Shown: positions 1-7,636 of the stretch, one piece after another | Numbering within the stretch: the first letter of the stretch is position 1 | Layout of the letters: the number at the start of each line of letters is the position of its first letter | DNA from: Chitinispirillaceae bacterium | Lineage (GTDB): Bacteria; Fibrobacterota; Chitinivibrionia; Chitinivibrionales; Chitinispirillaceae | Direction of reading: 5' to 3' | DNA: 12,039 bases | Assembly: GCA_016926315.1 (NCBI GenBank) | Contig: JAFGOU010000023.1 | Span: 1-12,039, forward strand | Notes under the pieces: generated by a model | Seen by the model: only the letters and a program-made list of their open reading frames with translations | Told to the model about the DNA's origin: nothing | Database searches by the model: none | Program-made: the position numbers and the translations under genes

Positions 1-651
1 AAATTCATCGCGGTGACATTGACCTCAATCGCGGTGCCCTGCATGGCGCTGCAGGCCATGGTCATAGGACTTCTGGGAAAACACGGCGCCGCGGGACTGG
101 GCATGGTTTTCGGCGCATTGTTCATCGTGTGGGTCGTGCTCGGCGTTATCCTTAAACGGTTCATAAAAGGGGATTCTCCCGAAATATTCGTTGAAATTCC
201 TCCTTACCGGATCCCCTATTTAGGCGGACTGGTCAAAAAAATATGGCTCCGGACAAAATGGTTTCTCAGGGAAGCGGTGCCGTTTGTCCTGCTCGGGGTC
301 CTTATCGCAAACCTGCTGTACACTCTCGGCGTCGTGGACTTCACCGGCCGCTTTCTGTCTCCCGTAATCTCCGGACTTATGGGGCTGCCGCAGGAGGCCG
401 CAGGCGCGATCATAATCGGGTTTCTGCGCAAGGACATCGCGGTCGGCATGCTGGTCCCGCTCGGCCTGACCCTTAAACAGCTCGTAATCGCTTCGGTCGT
501 TCTTGCCATGTTTTTCCCGTGCATCGCGACCTTTGCGGTCATGGTGCGCGAACTCGGGGTAAAAGATACGGCAAAAGCCATTGGAATAATGCTGGTTACC
601 AGCATCGTCGTCGGAACGGCGCTGAATTTTCTGATCCCCTCGAACCTGTGA
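1..651 (+). CDS. feoB: Ferrous iron transport protein B, C-terminal part (5' end outside window)
   Basis: This is the C-terminal portion of the inner-membrane Fe(II) permease FeoB. The frame is open from base 1 and ends in TGA at 649-651, giving about 216 residues, so the N-terminal G domain and first Gate region lie upstream. Visible features are several hydrophobic segments, a linker of the form PPYRIPYLGG followed by a basic amphipathic stretch (KKIWLRTKWFLREA), and the motif FPCIATFAVMVRELG near the end. That motif matches the second Gate region of FeoB, whose conserved cysteine is thought to line the iron path. A GTG at 13 would be an internal codon, not a start. No small FeoC-like gene follows. 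The next gene begins 140 bases downstream, so FeoB probably ends its own operon. The family call is firm; how much of the protein is missing cannot be seen. Confidence 0.9.
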   Translation, partial: KFIAVTLTSIAVPCMALQAMVIGLLGKHGAAGLGMVFGALFIVWVVLGVILKRFIKGDSPEIFVEIPPYRIPYLGGLVKKIWLRTKWFLREAVPFVLLGVLIANLLYTLGVVDFTGRFLSPVISGLMGLPQEAAGAIIIGFLRKDIAVGMLVPLGLTLKQLVIASVVLAMFFPCIATFAVMVRELGVKDTAKAIGIMLVTSIVVGTALNFLIPSNL

Positions 652-776
652 ATGCGTTAAAAAAGTTCTTTTGTACGATAAAACTGATGTGCGTTCAAGT
701 TGAATATATTCCGCCGTTCGTTGTGAACCTGTCGAACCGTGAACGGCCCCTTTCGACGAACACATTAAAGGCAAAC

Positions 777-783
777 AGGAGGA
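777..783 (+). promoter_or_regulatory. Strong Shine-Dalgarno for the COG0731 radical SAM gene
   Basis: AGGAGGA lies eight bases before the ATG at 792. It is the best ribosome-binding site in the window and fixes the start of the radical SAM gene. Confidence 0.8.
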
Positions 784-791
784 TTTGAAAT

Positions 792-1742
792 ATGATTTCG
801 GACAAGAATTTCAAACATCTTTTCGGCCCGGTGCCCTCGCGCAGGCTCGGAAAATCGCTCGGCATCGACCTCGTCCCTTTCAAGACCTGCACCTTCGACT
901 GCATCTACTGCCAGCTCGGCAGGACGACAAAAAAAACAACGGCGCGGCGCGAGTATGTCCCGGTCCGGGAAATCCTGGATGAACTGGCCGCGTACCTTCA
1001 GGCACCCCACGGCGATATCGACTATTGCACGCTTTCCGGTTCCGGAGAGCCGACGCTGCATTCGGGCCTGGGGAACATAATCGCATCCATAAAACGGATG
1101 ACCGTTATTCCGGTCGCGGTGCTGACCAACGGCTCCCTGCTCCATGACCGCGAAGTCCGGCGGGAACTTGCAGAAGCCGACGTGGTCCTGCCCACGCTGG
1201 CCGCCGACTCGGAAACCGTTTTCCAGTGCGTCCATCGCCCGGAACCTTCGATCACCTTCGCACGGCACCTCGACGGCCTTGTCCGGTTTTCCGGGGAGTT
1301 CCGCAACCATCTGTGGCTTGAGCTTTTTCTCCTCCAGGGGATCACGGCAATGGAGAAAAACGTATCGGCAATGAACCGGATAATCAAAAAAATCAGACCT
1401 GAGAAAATCCAGATCAATACCGCCACCCGGCCGCCGTGCGAAGATTTCGCGTATCCGGTGCCGGAAAAACGGCTCCGGCTGCTGTCAAAACTTATCACGG
1501 GCAACGTGGAGATCGTTGCGGAAAATGAAAAACAGGTCCGCACCGGAGGCCGCGCAGCCACCGACAGGGAAATTGCCGAACTCATTCTGCGCAGGCCATG
1601 CACGGTGGAAGACGTGTCGCACGGCCTGTCGGTCCACGCGGCGGAAGCATCCAAAATACTGGCTCATCTCGTCAGCCGCGGTCAGGCAAAAACATATCAT
1701 AGAAACGGAAAAACATACTTCAAAGGAACGATACCCGGTTAA
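792..1742 (+). CDS. Radical SAM protein, COG0731 type, with C-terminal winged-helix-like region
   Basis: This 316-residue protein belongs to the radical SAM superfamily. The cluster motif CTFDCIYC supplies Cys33, Cys37 and Cys40, which would ligate the [4Fe-4S] cluster that cleaves S-adenosylmethionine. It is preceded by FGPVPSRRLGKSLGIDLVP, the N-terminal signature of COG0731 Fe-S oxidoreductases. SGSGEPTLH (82-90) matches the SAM-binding GGE-type motif. The last 70 or so residues (TDREIAELILRRPCTVEDVSHGL onward) look like a small winged helix that could bind nucleic acid or protein. The start is well supported: AGGAGGA at 777-783 sits eight bases before the ATG. COG0731 includes relatives of tRNA wyosine-synthesis enzymes, but the bacterial members are largely uncharacterised, so the substrate is unknown. 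It precedes a PPOX-like flavoprotein and an MBL-fold hydrolase in the same direction. Confidence 0.88.
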   Translation: MISDKNFKHLFGPVPSRRLGKSLGIDLVPFKTCTFDCIYCQLGRTTKKTTARREYVPVREILDELAAYLQAPHGDIDYCTLSGSGEPTLHSGLGNIIASIKRMTVIPVAVLTNGSLLHDREVRRELAEADVVLPTLAADSETVFQCVHRPEPSITFARHLDGLVRFSGEFRNHLWLELFLLQGITAMEKNVSAMNRIIKKIRPEKIQINTATRPPCEDFAYPVPEKRLRLLSKLITGNVEIVAENEKQVRTGGRAATDREIAELILRRPCTVEDVSHGLSVHAAEASKILAHLVSRGQAKTYHRNGKTYFKGTIPG

Positions 1743-1768
1743 TGCGATGAAATTGTGGACTTGAACAA

Positions 1769-1772
1769 AGGA
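1769..1772 (+). promoter_or_regulatory. Shine-Dalgarno that sets the PPOX-like start
   Basis: AGGA, within AAAGGAAAG, lies nine bases before the ATG at 1782. This favours 1782 over the longer GTG start at 1755, whose extra nine residues include this very site. Confidence 0.6.
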
Positions 1773-1781
1773 AAGAAAACC

Positions 1782-2162
1782 ATGTTCAAACAGCTTCCCG
1801 AAGAAGTGCTGGCGGCGTGGAAAGAACGTGAAGGGCCGGTCGTACTGGTCACCGTTGACAGGGAACAATCGCCCAATGCGATTTATGCCTCCATCGCGCA
1901 TCTGATGTCGGACGGGAGGCTGGCCGTTGCCGACAACTATTTCGACAAGACAAAGGCCAACATTGACATCGGGTCAAAGGCAAGCCTGCTGTTCATCACC
2001 AAGAACAGGAAAGCGTATCAGGTAAAAGGAACCGTCGACTATCGTACTTCCGGGCCGCTCCATGAGGAGATGCTTGCATGGGCCGATCCCAAACACCCGC
2101 GAAAAGGTGTGGCGATTCTGAATGCCGACACCGTATTCAAGGGCAAAGAAAAACTTTTATAA
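1782..2162 (+). CDS. Pyridoxamine 5'-phosphate oxidase-like (FMN-binding split barrel) protein
   Basis: This small protein of 126 residues, starting MFKQLPEEVLAAWKEREG, looks like a single-domain PPOX-type flavin-binding split barrel. The pattern is typical of the group: an N-terminal helix, a beta strand with PVVLVTVD, then PNAIYASIAH and DGRLAVADNYFDKTKANI, then the strand pair ASLLFITKNRKAYQVKGTVDY. Such proteins usually bind FMN or F420 as dimers and serve as reductases or flavin carriers, and the true substrate cannot be read from the sequence. ATG 1782 is chosen because of the ribosome-binding site before it; a GTG at 1755 would add nine residues. The gene lies 39 bases after the radical SAM gene and 16 bases before the MBL-fold gene, which suggests cotranscription. 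Pyridoxine biosynthesis itself is unlikely, since these short relatives are generally not PdxH. Confidence 0.8.
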   Translation: MFKQLPEEVLAAWKEREGPVVLVTVDREQSPNAIYASIAHLMSDGRLAVADNYFDKTKANIDIGSKASLLFITKNRKAYQVKGTVDYRTSGPLHEEMLAWADPKHPRKGVAILNADTVFKGKEKLL

Positions 2163-2178
2163 CGGGTAAAAACTGACC

Positions 2179-3015
2179 ATGATTTCAAAATTATCAATCA
2201 CCATCGTCGTCGATGATACGGCAGGGACAGATGCGCTCGTCGCCGAGCACGGACTTTCGCTCTGGGTGGAAGCGGACGGCATGCGTATTCTTTTCGACAC
2301 CGGCCAGTCCGACGCGTTGATGCGCAATGCCCGGGCGCTCGGCATCGACCTGTCGGCAGCGGACGCCGTCGTGCTGTCGCACGGCCACTACGACCACACG
2401 GGCGGCCTGGCCGCCGTGCTGGACAAAAACACAAAGGCCCCCGTCTATTGTCATCCGGGCGCTGTCGTTCCCCGATACAGCCTCCGCCCTGACGGAACAT
2501 ACCACTCGATAGGCATCCCTTCGGCCTCACTGACCGCGCTGTTCAACTGCGGCAGGGTTCAATGGATATCGCGGCCGCACGATCTTGGCGATTCGATAGG
2601 CCTTACCGGACCGGTTCCCCGCCTGACACGGTTCGAGGATACGGGCGGGAATTTCTTCCTTGATCCGGCAGGGAAATACGCCGATCCTGTCGAAGACGAT
2701 CTTTCAATGATGGTTTCCACGAACCAGGGGCTGGTCATCGTGACCGGCTGCTGCCATTCCGGCATTGTCAATACGGTGCGCCATATACGGCAGCTGCGTC
2801 CCGGTGAAAAAATATGCGCGATCATGGGCGGCCTTCACCTGCTCAACGCCTCCGCGGAACGGCTGGATCAGACCATCGCCGAATTCAAGGGACTTCCGCT
2901 CGAACGGATCGTTGCGTGCCACTGCACCGGAGAAAGTGCAACGCAAACGTTAAAATCGTCGTTGAAAGATATTGCAGCCGGCGGGGCCGCAGGGGAAAAA
3001 TTCGACTTTACTTAA
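2179..3015 (+). CDS. Metallo-beta-lactamase-fold hydrolase, COG1237 type
   Basis: This 278-residue cytoplasmic MBL-fold protein has the metal-binding motif HGHYDH at 68-73, preceded by ILFDTGQS (37-44). Further along come the family-typical VTGCCHSGIVNT, IMGGLHLLNA and VACHCTGES segments, which supply the remaining histidine and aspartate ligands. The pattern matches COG1237, whose archaeal member is annotated as the 7,8-dihydropterin-6-methyl-4-(beta-D-ribofuranosyl)-aminobenzene 5'-phosphate synthase of methanopterin biosynthesis. Bacterial copies are common in anaerobes without known methanopterin, so that specific activity should not be assumed here. The ATG at 2179 has only a weak upstream GGGT, and translation may be coupled to the PPOX-like gene 16 bases before. 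The family is certain; the substrate is unknown. Confidence 0.87.
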   Translation: MISKLSITIVVDDTAGTDALVAEHGLSLWVEADGMRILFDTGQSDALMRNARALGIDLSAADAVVLSHGHYDHTGGLAAVLDKNTKAPVYCHPGAVVPRYSLRPDGTYHSIGIPSASLTALFNCGRVQWISRPHDLGDSIGLTGPVPRLTRFEDTGGNFFLDPAGKYADPVEDDLSMMVSTNQGLVIVTGCCHSGIVNTVRHIRQLRPGEKICAIMGGLHLLNASAERLDQTIAEFKGLPLERIVACHCTGESATQTLKSSLKDIAAGGAAGEKFDFT

Positions 3016-3065
3016 GCGGGGCGCAGGCTCTCCACTACGCCATTTTCCAAAAAAAAGAGAGCATC

Positions 3066-3096
3066 TTGATTAAAAAACGCTTATATTTGCTATTAG
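3066..3096 (+). promoter_or_regulatory. Candidate promoter for the phosphoesterase-TonB receptor operon
   Basis: TTGATT at 3066-3071 resembles a -35 box. TGCTATTAG at 3088-3096 resembles an extended -10 (TGn followed by TATTAG). The spacing is 19 bases, slightly long. It lies in the only sizeable gap between the MBL-fold gene and the five-gene row, which makes a promoter likely in this gap, although this exact site is a guess. Confidence 0.3.
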
Positions 3097-3153
3097 AGGA
3101 AAGGTGTTGGTCAAAGAAAAATCTTTTCTCCATCGCTGCCAAGAGGTACATGT

Positions 3154-4308
3154 ATGCTTACCAGAACCATAGGCACGCTGGCCGTTTTGGCCGTATTTTT
3201 TCCCGTATACGCGCTTAATTTCGTGGTGTACGGCGATACGCGGACCAACACAACGCCCTTTACCCGGGTGCTGAACCGGCTGGCACGGGAAAACCCCGCG
3301 GTCATCCTGCACAGCGGCGATATTGCCGACAACGATACCTATATCCCGAACTACACTGCCGTTGTCGGCAATAATGCCGTCACCAACGCGCTGTGGCAGA
3401 ACAATCTTTTCCTCGTGGCGCGCGGCAACCATGAATCCTGGACAGCGCTGCGCAGCATATCCCCAACCATGGTCCGCAACAACGACAGCATATTTTCATT
3501 TACTATGGATAACTGTTTCTGCCTCTCCATGGGAATGGCCCCTTTTACCGCCAACAGCTTTTCACGGATGGCATCGCTGCTCTCGTCGGCCGAGGCCAGG
3601 GCCGCGCACTGGAGGATCGTCTTTCACCACGTTCCTATCTACTGCAGCTGTGCAGAACATCCGGCGGACGGGATCCGCTCCGACACCGCCTACCCCGGCT
3701 ACGTCTACAACAACATATCAAATTTCAGGCAGATATGCGATACCACCAGGGTAACGGTGGATTTTTCCGGACACTCTCACATCTACGAGCGGTCGTACCT
3801 GATGTTCAACAATACCGTCACCAACACCTCGAACGACATCCCGGCGTCCGCGCAGGGAACGGTCTATGTCGTGTCCGGCGGCGGCGGCGCGCCTCTTTAC
3901 AACGCCCGCTCGCCGAGGAGCTGGCGGAGCTACGCGATAACGCGCTACCACTACTGCCTGCTTCAGTCGAACCCCGACTCCCTCGTCTGCACCGCGAAAG
4001 ACACCACCGGCGCGGTCCTCGACCGGTTCGTCATCCGCCGGAACGCCACGGCCGTAAAGCCGCATGCGTCAGACCGTACGGAAAAAAATGTTCCCGGTAT
4101 CAGCCGCCTTGGAAAAAACATTTTCACCGTTAACGCGCCTGCCGGTGCCTCCTGTGCGCTCCATGATATTTCCGGCAAAGTTGTTATGCTTAAAAAAACC
4201 TCTGCCGCAGGAGAACGGATTGACCTTTCCTCCATGAAACAGGGCCTCTATATAGCCAAAATTACCGCTTCCGGTCAAATAAAGGTACAAAAAATCGTGA
4301 CGTGGTAG
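3154..4308 (+). CDS. Exported calcineurin-like metallophosphoesterase with C-terminal sorting-type domain
   Basis: This 384-residue protein begins with a signal peptide (MLTRTIGTLAVLAVFFPVYA). A calcineurin-like metallophosphoesterase core follows: GDTR (27-30), HSGDIADN with Asp56, RGNHE with Asn92 and His93, FHHVPIY, and GHSHIYER starting at 206. These are the dinuclear-metal ligands of the family, and the closing GHSHIYER resembles purple acid phosphatase-like enzymes. From about residue 315 a separate domain ends in ISGKVVML, ERIDLSSMKQGLYIAKI and KVQKIVTW, much like the Por/type IX secretion C-terminal sorting domain, so the enzyme is probably released or anchored at the cell surface. 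AGAGG at 3142-3146 lies seven bases before ATG 3154, and the out-of-frame ATG at 3150 is rejected. The substrate (phosphomonoester, diester or nucleotide) is unknown. It is first in the row with the TonB receptor, 11 bases upstream. Confidence 0.85.
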   Translation: MLTRTIGTLAVLAVFFPVYALNFVVYGDTRTNTTPFTRVLNRLARENPAVILHSGDIADNDTYIPNYTAVVGNNAVTNALWQNNLFLVARGNHESWTALRSISPTMVRNNDSIFSFTMDNCFCLSMGMAPFTANSFSRMASLLSSAEARAAHWRIVFHHVPIYCSCAEHPADGIRSDTAYPGYVYNNISNFRQICDTTRVTVDFSGHSHIYERSYLMFNNTVTNTSNDIPASAQGTVYVVSGGGGAPLYNARSPRSWRSYAITRYHYCLLQSNPDSLVCTAKDTTGAVLDRFVIRRNATAVKPHASDRTEKNVPGISRLGKNIFTVNAPAGASCALHDISGKVVMLKKTSAAGERIDLSSMKQGLYIAKITASGQIKVQKIVTW

Positions 4309-4319
4309 AAAAGGCGACC

Positions 4320-6258
4320 ATGCGCATAAAGTATCTGCTGGCCACAGCCTTTTTTTTTATTGTCAACAGCATCTGCGCAAACGAACGATACAGCCTTCTG
4401 CGATACGGATATCCTCGACTCGTCCTATGAAATCGTGGTGTCGGCGACCAAACGCGCCACGCTGCCGCATAACACGCCGGGCGTCAACTATGTCGTGGAA
4501 AGAAAGGAGATCGAGGCGGTCCGCCCTTCGAGCGCAAGCGACGTCATGGATTACGTGCTCGGACTGGATGTCGAAGCCGGCACCGGCGTCGGTTCGCCCG
4601 CAAAAAAAACGGTCTCGATCAACGGCACCCCGAGTTTTCACAACATCGTTCTTGTCGACGGCAAACGGCTGCTCTCGTCCCATTTCCATACCGGGACCGA
4701 CATCAATCTGGTGCCCACGGACAACATTGAAAGGATCGAGGTCGTCAAGGACGCCTCGTGCGCGCTGTACGGCAGCGACGCCATAGGCGGCGTGATCAAT
4801 ATCATCACCAGGTCCGGAAGCGCGGCGACGCGTCTCAACTTCAACAGCTCATTCGGAACAGAGAGCACCCTGCGGAGCAACCTCTCGATTGCCGGGTCGG
4901 TCGGCGACAGCGTGCGGTTCAGCGCCTTTGCCGGATGGGACCAGTCCGACGGCCTCCCCCTGGAAACAACGAGCGCCCGCGCGGACCGGTTGAATTACCG
5001 GCAGTTTTCCCTCATGGACCGCTTTGATATTCACGCGACCGACCGGGTCGCCATTGGGGCAAGCACCCACTATGTCACCCAGAACGATTTGCAGGGAAGA
5101 CAGGGCGACTCGGCCGGATATGACGCGTGGCTTTTTACCCCCGGCCTCGATCTCAATGCCCGGTTGACCCGCTCTCTTTCTCTCTCCTGTCTCGCCTATT
5201 ATTCCCAATGGCATTTCGACCTGAGCGCCGAGAAAAACGAGATCGCCTCGTCGCAGTTCTGGCTTTCCCATACCGGACTGAAAAACAACGTGATCACGTT
5301 CGGCGGCGATCAGGCATGGCGCAACTTCAGCAGGACCGGCGTCGCCGAGAAGGCGCAGACATACATTGCGGCGTTTATCCAGGACGAGTTCACCCCTTTC
5401 CCGGCTCTGCGCCTGCTCGGCGCGGTCAGGTCGGATTATGTCTTCAACAGATCCGCCGGAGCGGTAAATACCGGGCCGGTCATAACGCCCAAGCTCTCTC
5501 TCCTTTACCGGCCGCTGGCCAGGGTCGGCATCCGGGCAGGATGGGGCCTCGGGTTCCGCGCGCCCACGGTGCAGGACCTCTTTGAAAGCCGTTCGCACCG
5601 GATCGAATCCGTTGCCGCCTGGCGACTCGGCAATTCCGACCTTAAACCTGAATTTTCCACTACGATAAACGCCGGACTCGAAGTCAATCCGTTACAGGGC
5701 GCCGCGGTACTGGCGCACGGGTATTATTACCGCCTCAGGGACATGATCGCTCCGGTCGCGAGCGGAAGGGACACCACGTATATATCTGGGGGCGTTCCCA
5801 TGATCGTGCCGATTTATGAAAGGGAAAACATCGACGACTATACGATCGGGACTTTCGAAATGGGCGGCAGGTACCGGATCTCGCATTTCACCGTTGAAAC
5901 GGGCGGGAGCGCGTCGTGGCAGCAGAGCAGCGACCCGGACAGCAGAAGCATCCTTGCTTTTCCGGGCCAGAACGCCTACGGAAAAGTGCTCGTCGACTAT
6001 CCGCTGAACGACCGGATTGCCGTCACCGGGTTCCTCGGCCTCCGGGCATCCTTCAACCGCACATCGACCGGAGGAACGGTCCTCAACGACTACAAAGACC
6101 TCGAAGCCGGCATCGGCGGAAAGCTCCTCGGCCGCTATGAGCTGTTTGTCAAGGGGGAGAACCTGCTCGGCGAACCGATCGACGTTTTTGAAGACGCGCT
6201 GTATACCATACGGGGCATTCCGCGGTTTCAGGGCGGCATCAGGATGTCGGTCTTTTAA
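4320..6258 (+). CDS. TonB-dependent outer-membrane receptor; signal peptide out of frame at a T9 tract
   Basis: The body of the gene (open from the TTG at 4360, 632 residues) is a TonB-dependent receptor. It has a TonB-box-like EIVVSATKR, then a plug domain with SASDVMDYVLGLDVEAGTG, VLVDGKRL, DNIERIEVVKDASCALYGSDAIGGVINIITRSG in sequence, then a long beta-barrel. It ends in RMSVF, the terminal aromatic residue expected of a barrel. Size and plug resemble vitamin B12/siderophore-type receptors, but the ligand is unknown. No signal peptide exists in the body frame. ATG 4320, with AAGG at 4311-4314, opens one in another frame, which stops at 4428-4430. Removing one T from the nine at 4350-4358 joins the two as MRIKYLLATAFFLLSTASA plus mature QTND, 645 residues in all. 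The gene is thus either a sequencing artefact, a switched-off phase variant, or expressed by slippage. Confidence 0.85.
4350..4358 (+). repeat. Nine-T homopolymer inside the receptor's signal-peptide codons
   Basis: Nine consecutive T lie between GCC (4347-4349) and ATTGTCAACAGC. With 8 or 11 T the ATG at 4320 reads into the receptor. With 9 it reads into a 36-residue dead end stopping at 4428-4430. The tract sits exactly in the hydrophobic core of the signal peptide, where changes of a whole codon would be tolerated. Confidence 0.85.
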
Positions 6259-6263
6259 TCACT

Positions 6264-7445
6264 ATGAAAACAGTCCGGCCAGCCATCCACCGCGCGCGGT
6301 ACGAATCGTTCGGCGGCATCATATCGTCAATCGATCCTCCGTTCCTCGCCTGGGTTGACAAAGAGTTCATGCGCGGGCTGGGGTACAACGGGTCGCCGCT
6401 GTGGAAAACGGGTAACAATGCTCCGAAGTATCTCTCAGCCCCCACCGAGGTGCACCTTGCCGTAACGAACCGCTGTTCCAACGGGTGCGCCGGGTGCTAT
6501 ATGGACTCGCAGAGCACCGTGCAGGGCGAACTCTCGACCGAGGAATTGAAAACCGCGCTCCGCCTCCTGAGAGAGCTCGGCGTGTTTCATGCGGCGCTCG
6601 GCGGCGGCGAGGCGTTCGAACGCGATGATTTTTTCGAGATCGTCTCCTATTGCCGGGAGATCGGACTGGTGCCCAATCTTACGACGAACGGCCAGAAAAT
6701 AGGCGACAGGGAAATTAAAATCTGCAAGCTGATGGGGCAGGTGAATGTCTCGGTGGACGGCATCGGCCCGCAGTACGGGGTAAACGGAAGAAACGGAACA
6801 TTCGAAAAGGCCGTGGACGGCCTCAGGCGGCTCAAAAAGGCGGGCGTTCAGACAGGAATCAACTGCGTGGTGTCGCGGCATAATTTTTTCCGGCTCGCGG
6901 AAGTAATCGGTTTTGCCGCTGAAGAAGGGCTGAACGAAGTCGAGTTCCTGAAGTTCAAACCCTCGGGCCGGGGCAGGGTCCGCTACCGCGAAAATGCGCT
7001 CACGCAGGAGATGATCAAAGCGTTTTACCCGGCGCTCATGCGCGCGCCTCGGCCCGTTTCGCTCGAACTTAAGATCGACTGTTCGTTCATTCCTGCCATG
7101 CTCTGGCATAAACCGCCGAAGCGCGACCTCGAAAGGCTCGCGGTGTGCGGATGCGACGGGGGCAACCTGCTGCTGTCGGTGAGGAGCGACGGAACGTTTT
7201 CCGGCTGTTCGTTCATGGAAAACCTCGACGCGGAACCTATCTTTGAGATCAGGAAGCGGTGGCATTCGTCAAAACACCTGAAACGCTTCCGCGATCTCGT
7301 GGCGAACGCTCAGGAGCCGTGCCGCTCCTGCGATTATCTCCGGCTGTGCCGCTGCGGATGCCGCGCCACAGCAGTCTATTATACCGGAGATTTCTTCGCG
7401 CCTGACCCTGAGTGCCCGTTCGTGGCGGACAGACAAAACCGTTAA
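6264..7445 (+). CDS. Radical SAM enzyme with SPASM-type C-terminal domain (candidate peptide maturase)
   Basis: This 393-residue enzyme carries the radical SAM cluster motif CSNGCAGC (Cys71, Cys75, Cys78) after VHLAVTNR, and GGGEAF (113-118) for SAM binding. LTTNGQ and VNVSVDG strands follow. Nine cysteines cluster near the C-terminus (295, 297, 315, 353, 356, 362, 364, 366, 384), including PCRSCDYLRLCRCGCRATA and DPECPF, the layout of a SPASM domain that binds auxiliary Fe-S clusters. SPASM enzymes such as PqqE, MftC and AlbA modify peptides, while others (anSMEs) act on proteins. About 60 residues precede the barrel and include MRGLGYNGSPLW; they show no recognisable leader-binding domain. 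A 59-residue basic peptide gene follows after 11 bases and is the obvious candidate substrate. The ATG lies five bases after the receptor stop, with no ribosome-binding site in reach, so it probably relies on coupled translation. Confidence 0.88.
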   Translation: MKTVRPAIHRARYESFGGIISSIDPPFLAWVDKEFMRGLGYNGSPLWKTGNNAPKYLSAPTEVHLAVTNRCSNGCAGCYMDSQSTVQGELSTEELKTALRLLRELGVFHAALGGGEAFERDDFFEIVSYCREIGLVPNLTTNGQKIGDREIKICKLMGQVNVSVDGIGPQYGVNGRNGTFEKAVDGLRRLKKAGVQTGINCVVSRHNFFRLAEVIGFAAEEGLNEVEFLKFKPSGRGRVRYRENALTQEMIKAFYPALMRAPRPVSLELKIDCSFIPAMLWHKPPKRDLERLAVCGCDGGNLLLSVRSDGTFSGCSFMENLDAEPIFEIRKRWHSSKHLKRFRDLVANAQEPCRSCDYLRLCRCGCRATAVYYTGDFFAPDPECPFVADRQNR

Positions 7446-7456
7446 AGGAACCCCCC

Positions 7457-7636
7457 ATGAGACGTCGTATGATTAAATTCCCGAAAGGAATTTTGAAAAT
7501 CAAAAAAGGGTACAACCCGAACTCATCGAGCATCGGAACGGTCCTCTACTCGTTCCCGCTGGCGTTCGCGGCGCTCTCTGCGCTCATCGCGCTCTGCGCC
7601 GCGCTGATCAAACGCAAAGAGAGGAGCGGTAAATGA
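7457..7636 (+). CDS. Small basic single-helix peptide, candidate substrate of the radical SAM enzyme
   Basis: This gene encodes 59 residues. The first 17 hold eight basic residues (MRRRMIKFPKGILKIKK), then comes a polar motif GYNPNSSSIGT (18-28), then a hydrophobic helix at 29-51, rich in alanine and leucine with one cysteine (Cys47), and a basic tail KRKERSGK. By the positive-inside rule both ends are basic, so orientation is unclear. AAGGA at 7445-7449, seven bases before ATG 7457, supports this start; an upstream GTG at 7412 would lie inside the radical SAM gene. The stop overlaps the next start in ATGA (7633-7636). I cannot place it in a named family. Its position directly after a SPASM radical SAM gene suggests a modified peptide (RiPP-like) with the YNPNSSS segment as the likely target. 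A plain small membrane protein of the complex is the main alternative. Confidence 0.7.
   Translation: MRRRMIKFPKGILKIKKGYNPNSSSIGTVLYSFPLAFAALSALIALCAALIKRKERSGK
7621..7626 (+). promoter_or_regulatory. Shine-Dalgarno inside the small peptide gene
   Basis: GAGGAG lies six bases before ATG 7633, within the last codons of the 59-residue peptide gene. Together with the ATGA stop-start overlap it couples translation of the membrane protein to that of the peptide. Confidence 0.6.

Noticed and set aside
652..791. GTTCGT...ACGAAC inverted repeat (716-721 and 756-761) as a terminator or Fur-type site
   Set aside because: The stem is six bases with a 34-base loop and no T-run, and the sequence does not resemble a Fur box.
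3019..3041. GGCG/CGCC hairpin after the MBL-fold gene as a terminator
   Set aside because: The stem is only four bases and is not followed by a proper T-run.
3016..3153. Possible cobalamin riboswitch upstream of the receptor operon
   Set aside because: The gap is only 138 bases and I see no B12-box-like conserved core.
4849..5598. 249-residue open frame on the - strand inside the receptor gene
   Set aside because: It lies antisense to a gene with strong TonB-receptor motifs and shows no domain; it is a by-product of GC-rich codon use.
6435..7265. 276-residue open frame on the - strand inside the radical SAM gene
   Set aside because: It is antisense to the SPASM radical SAM gene, with no motif and a GC-driven composition.
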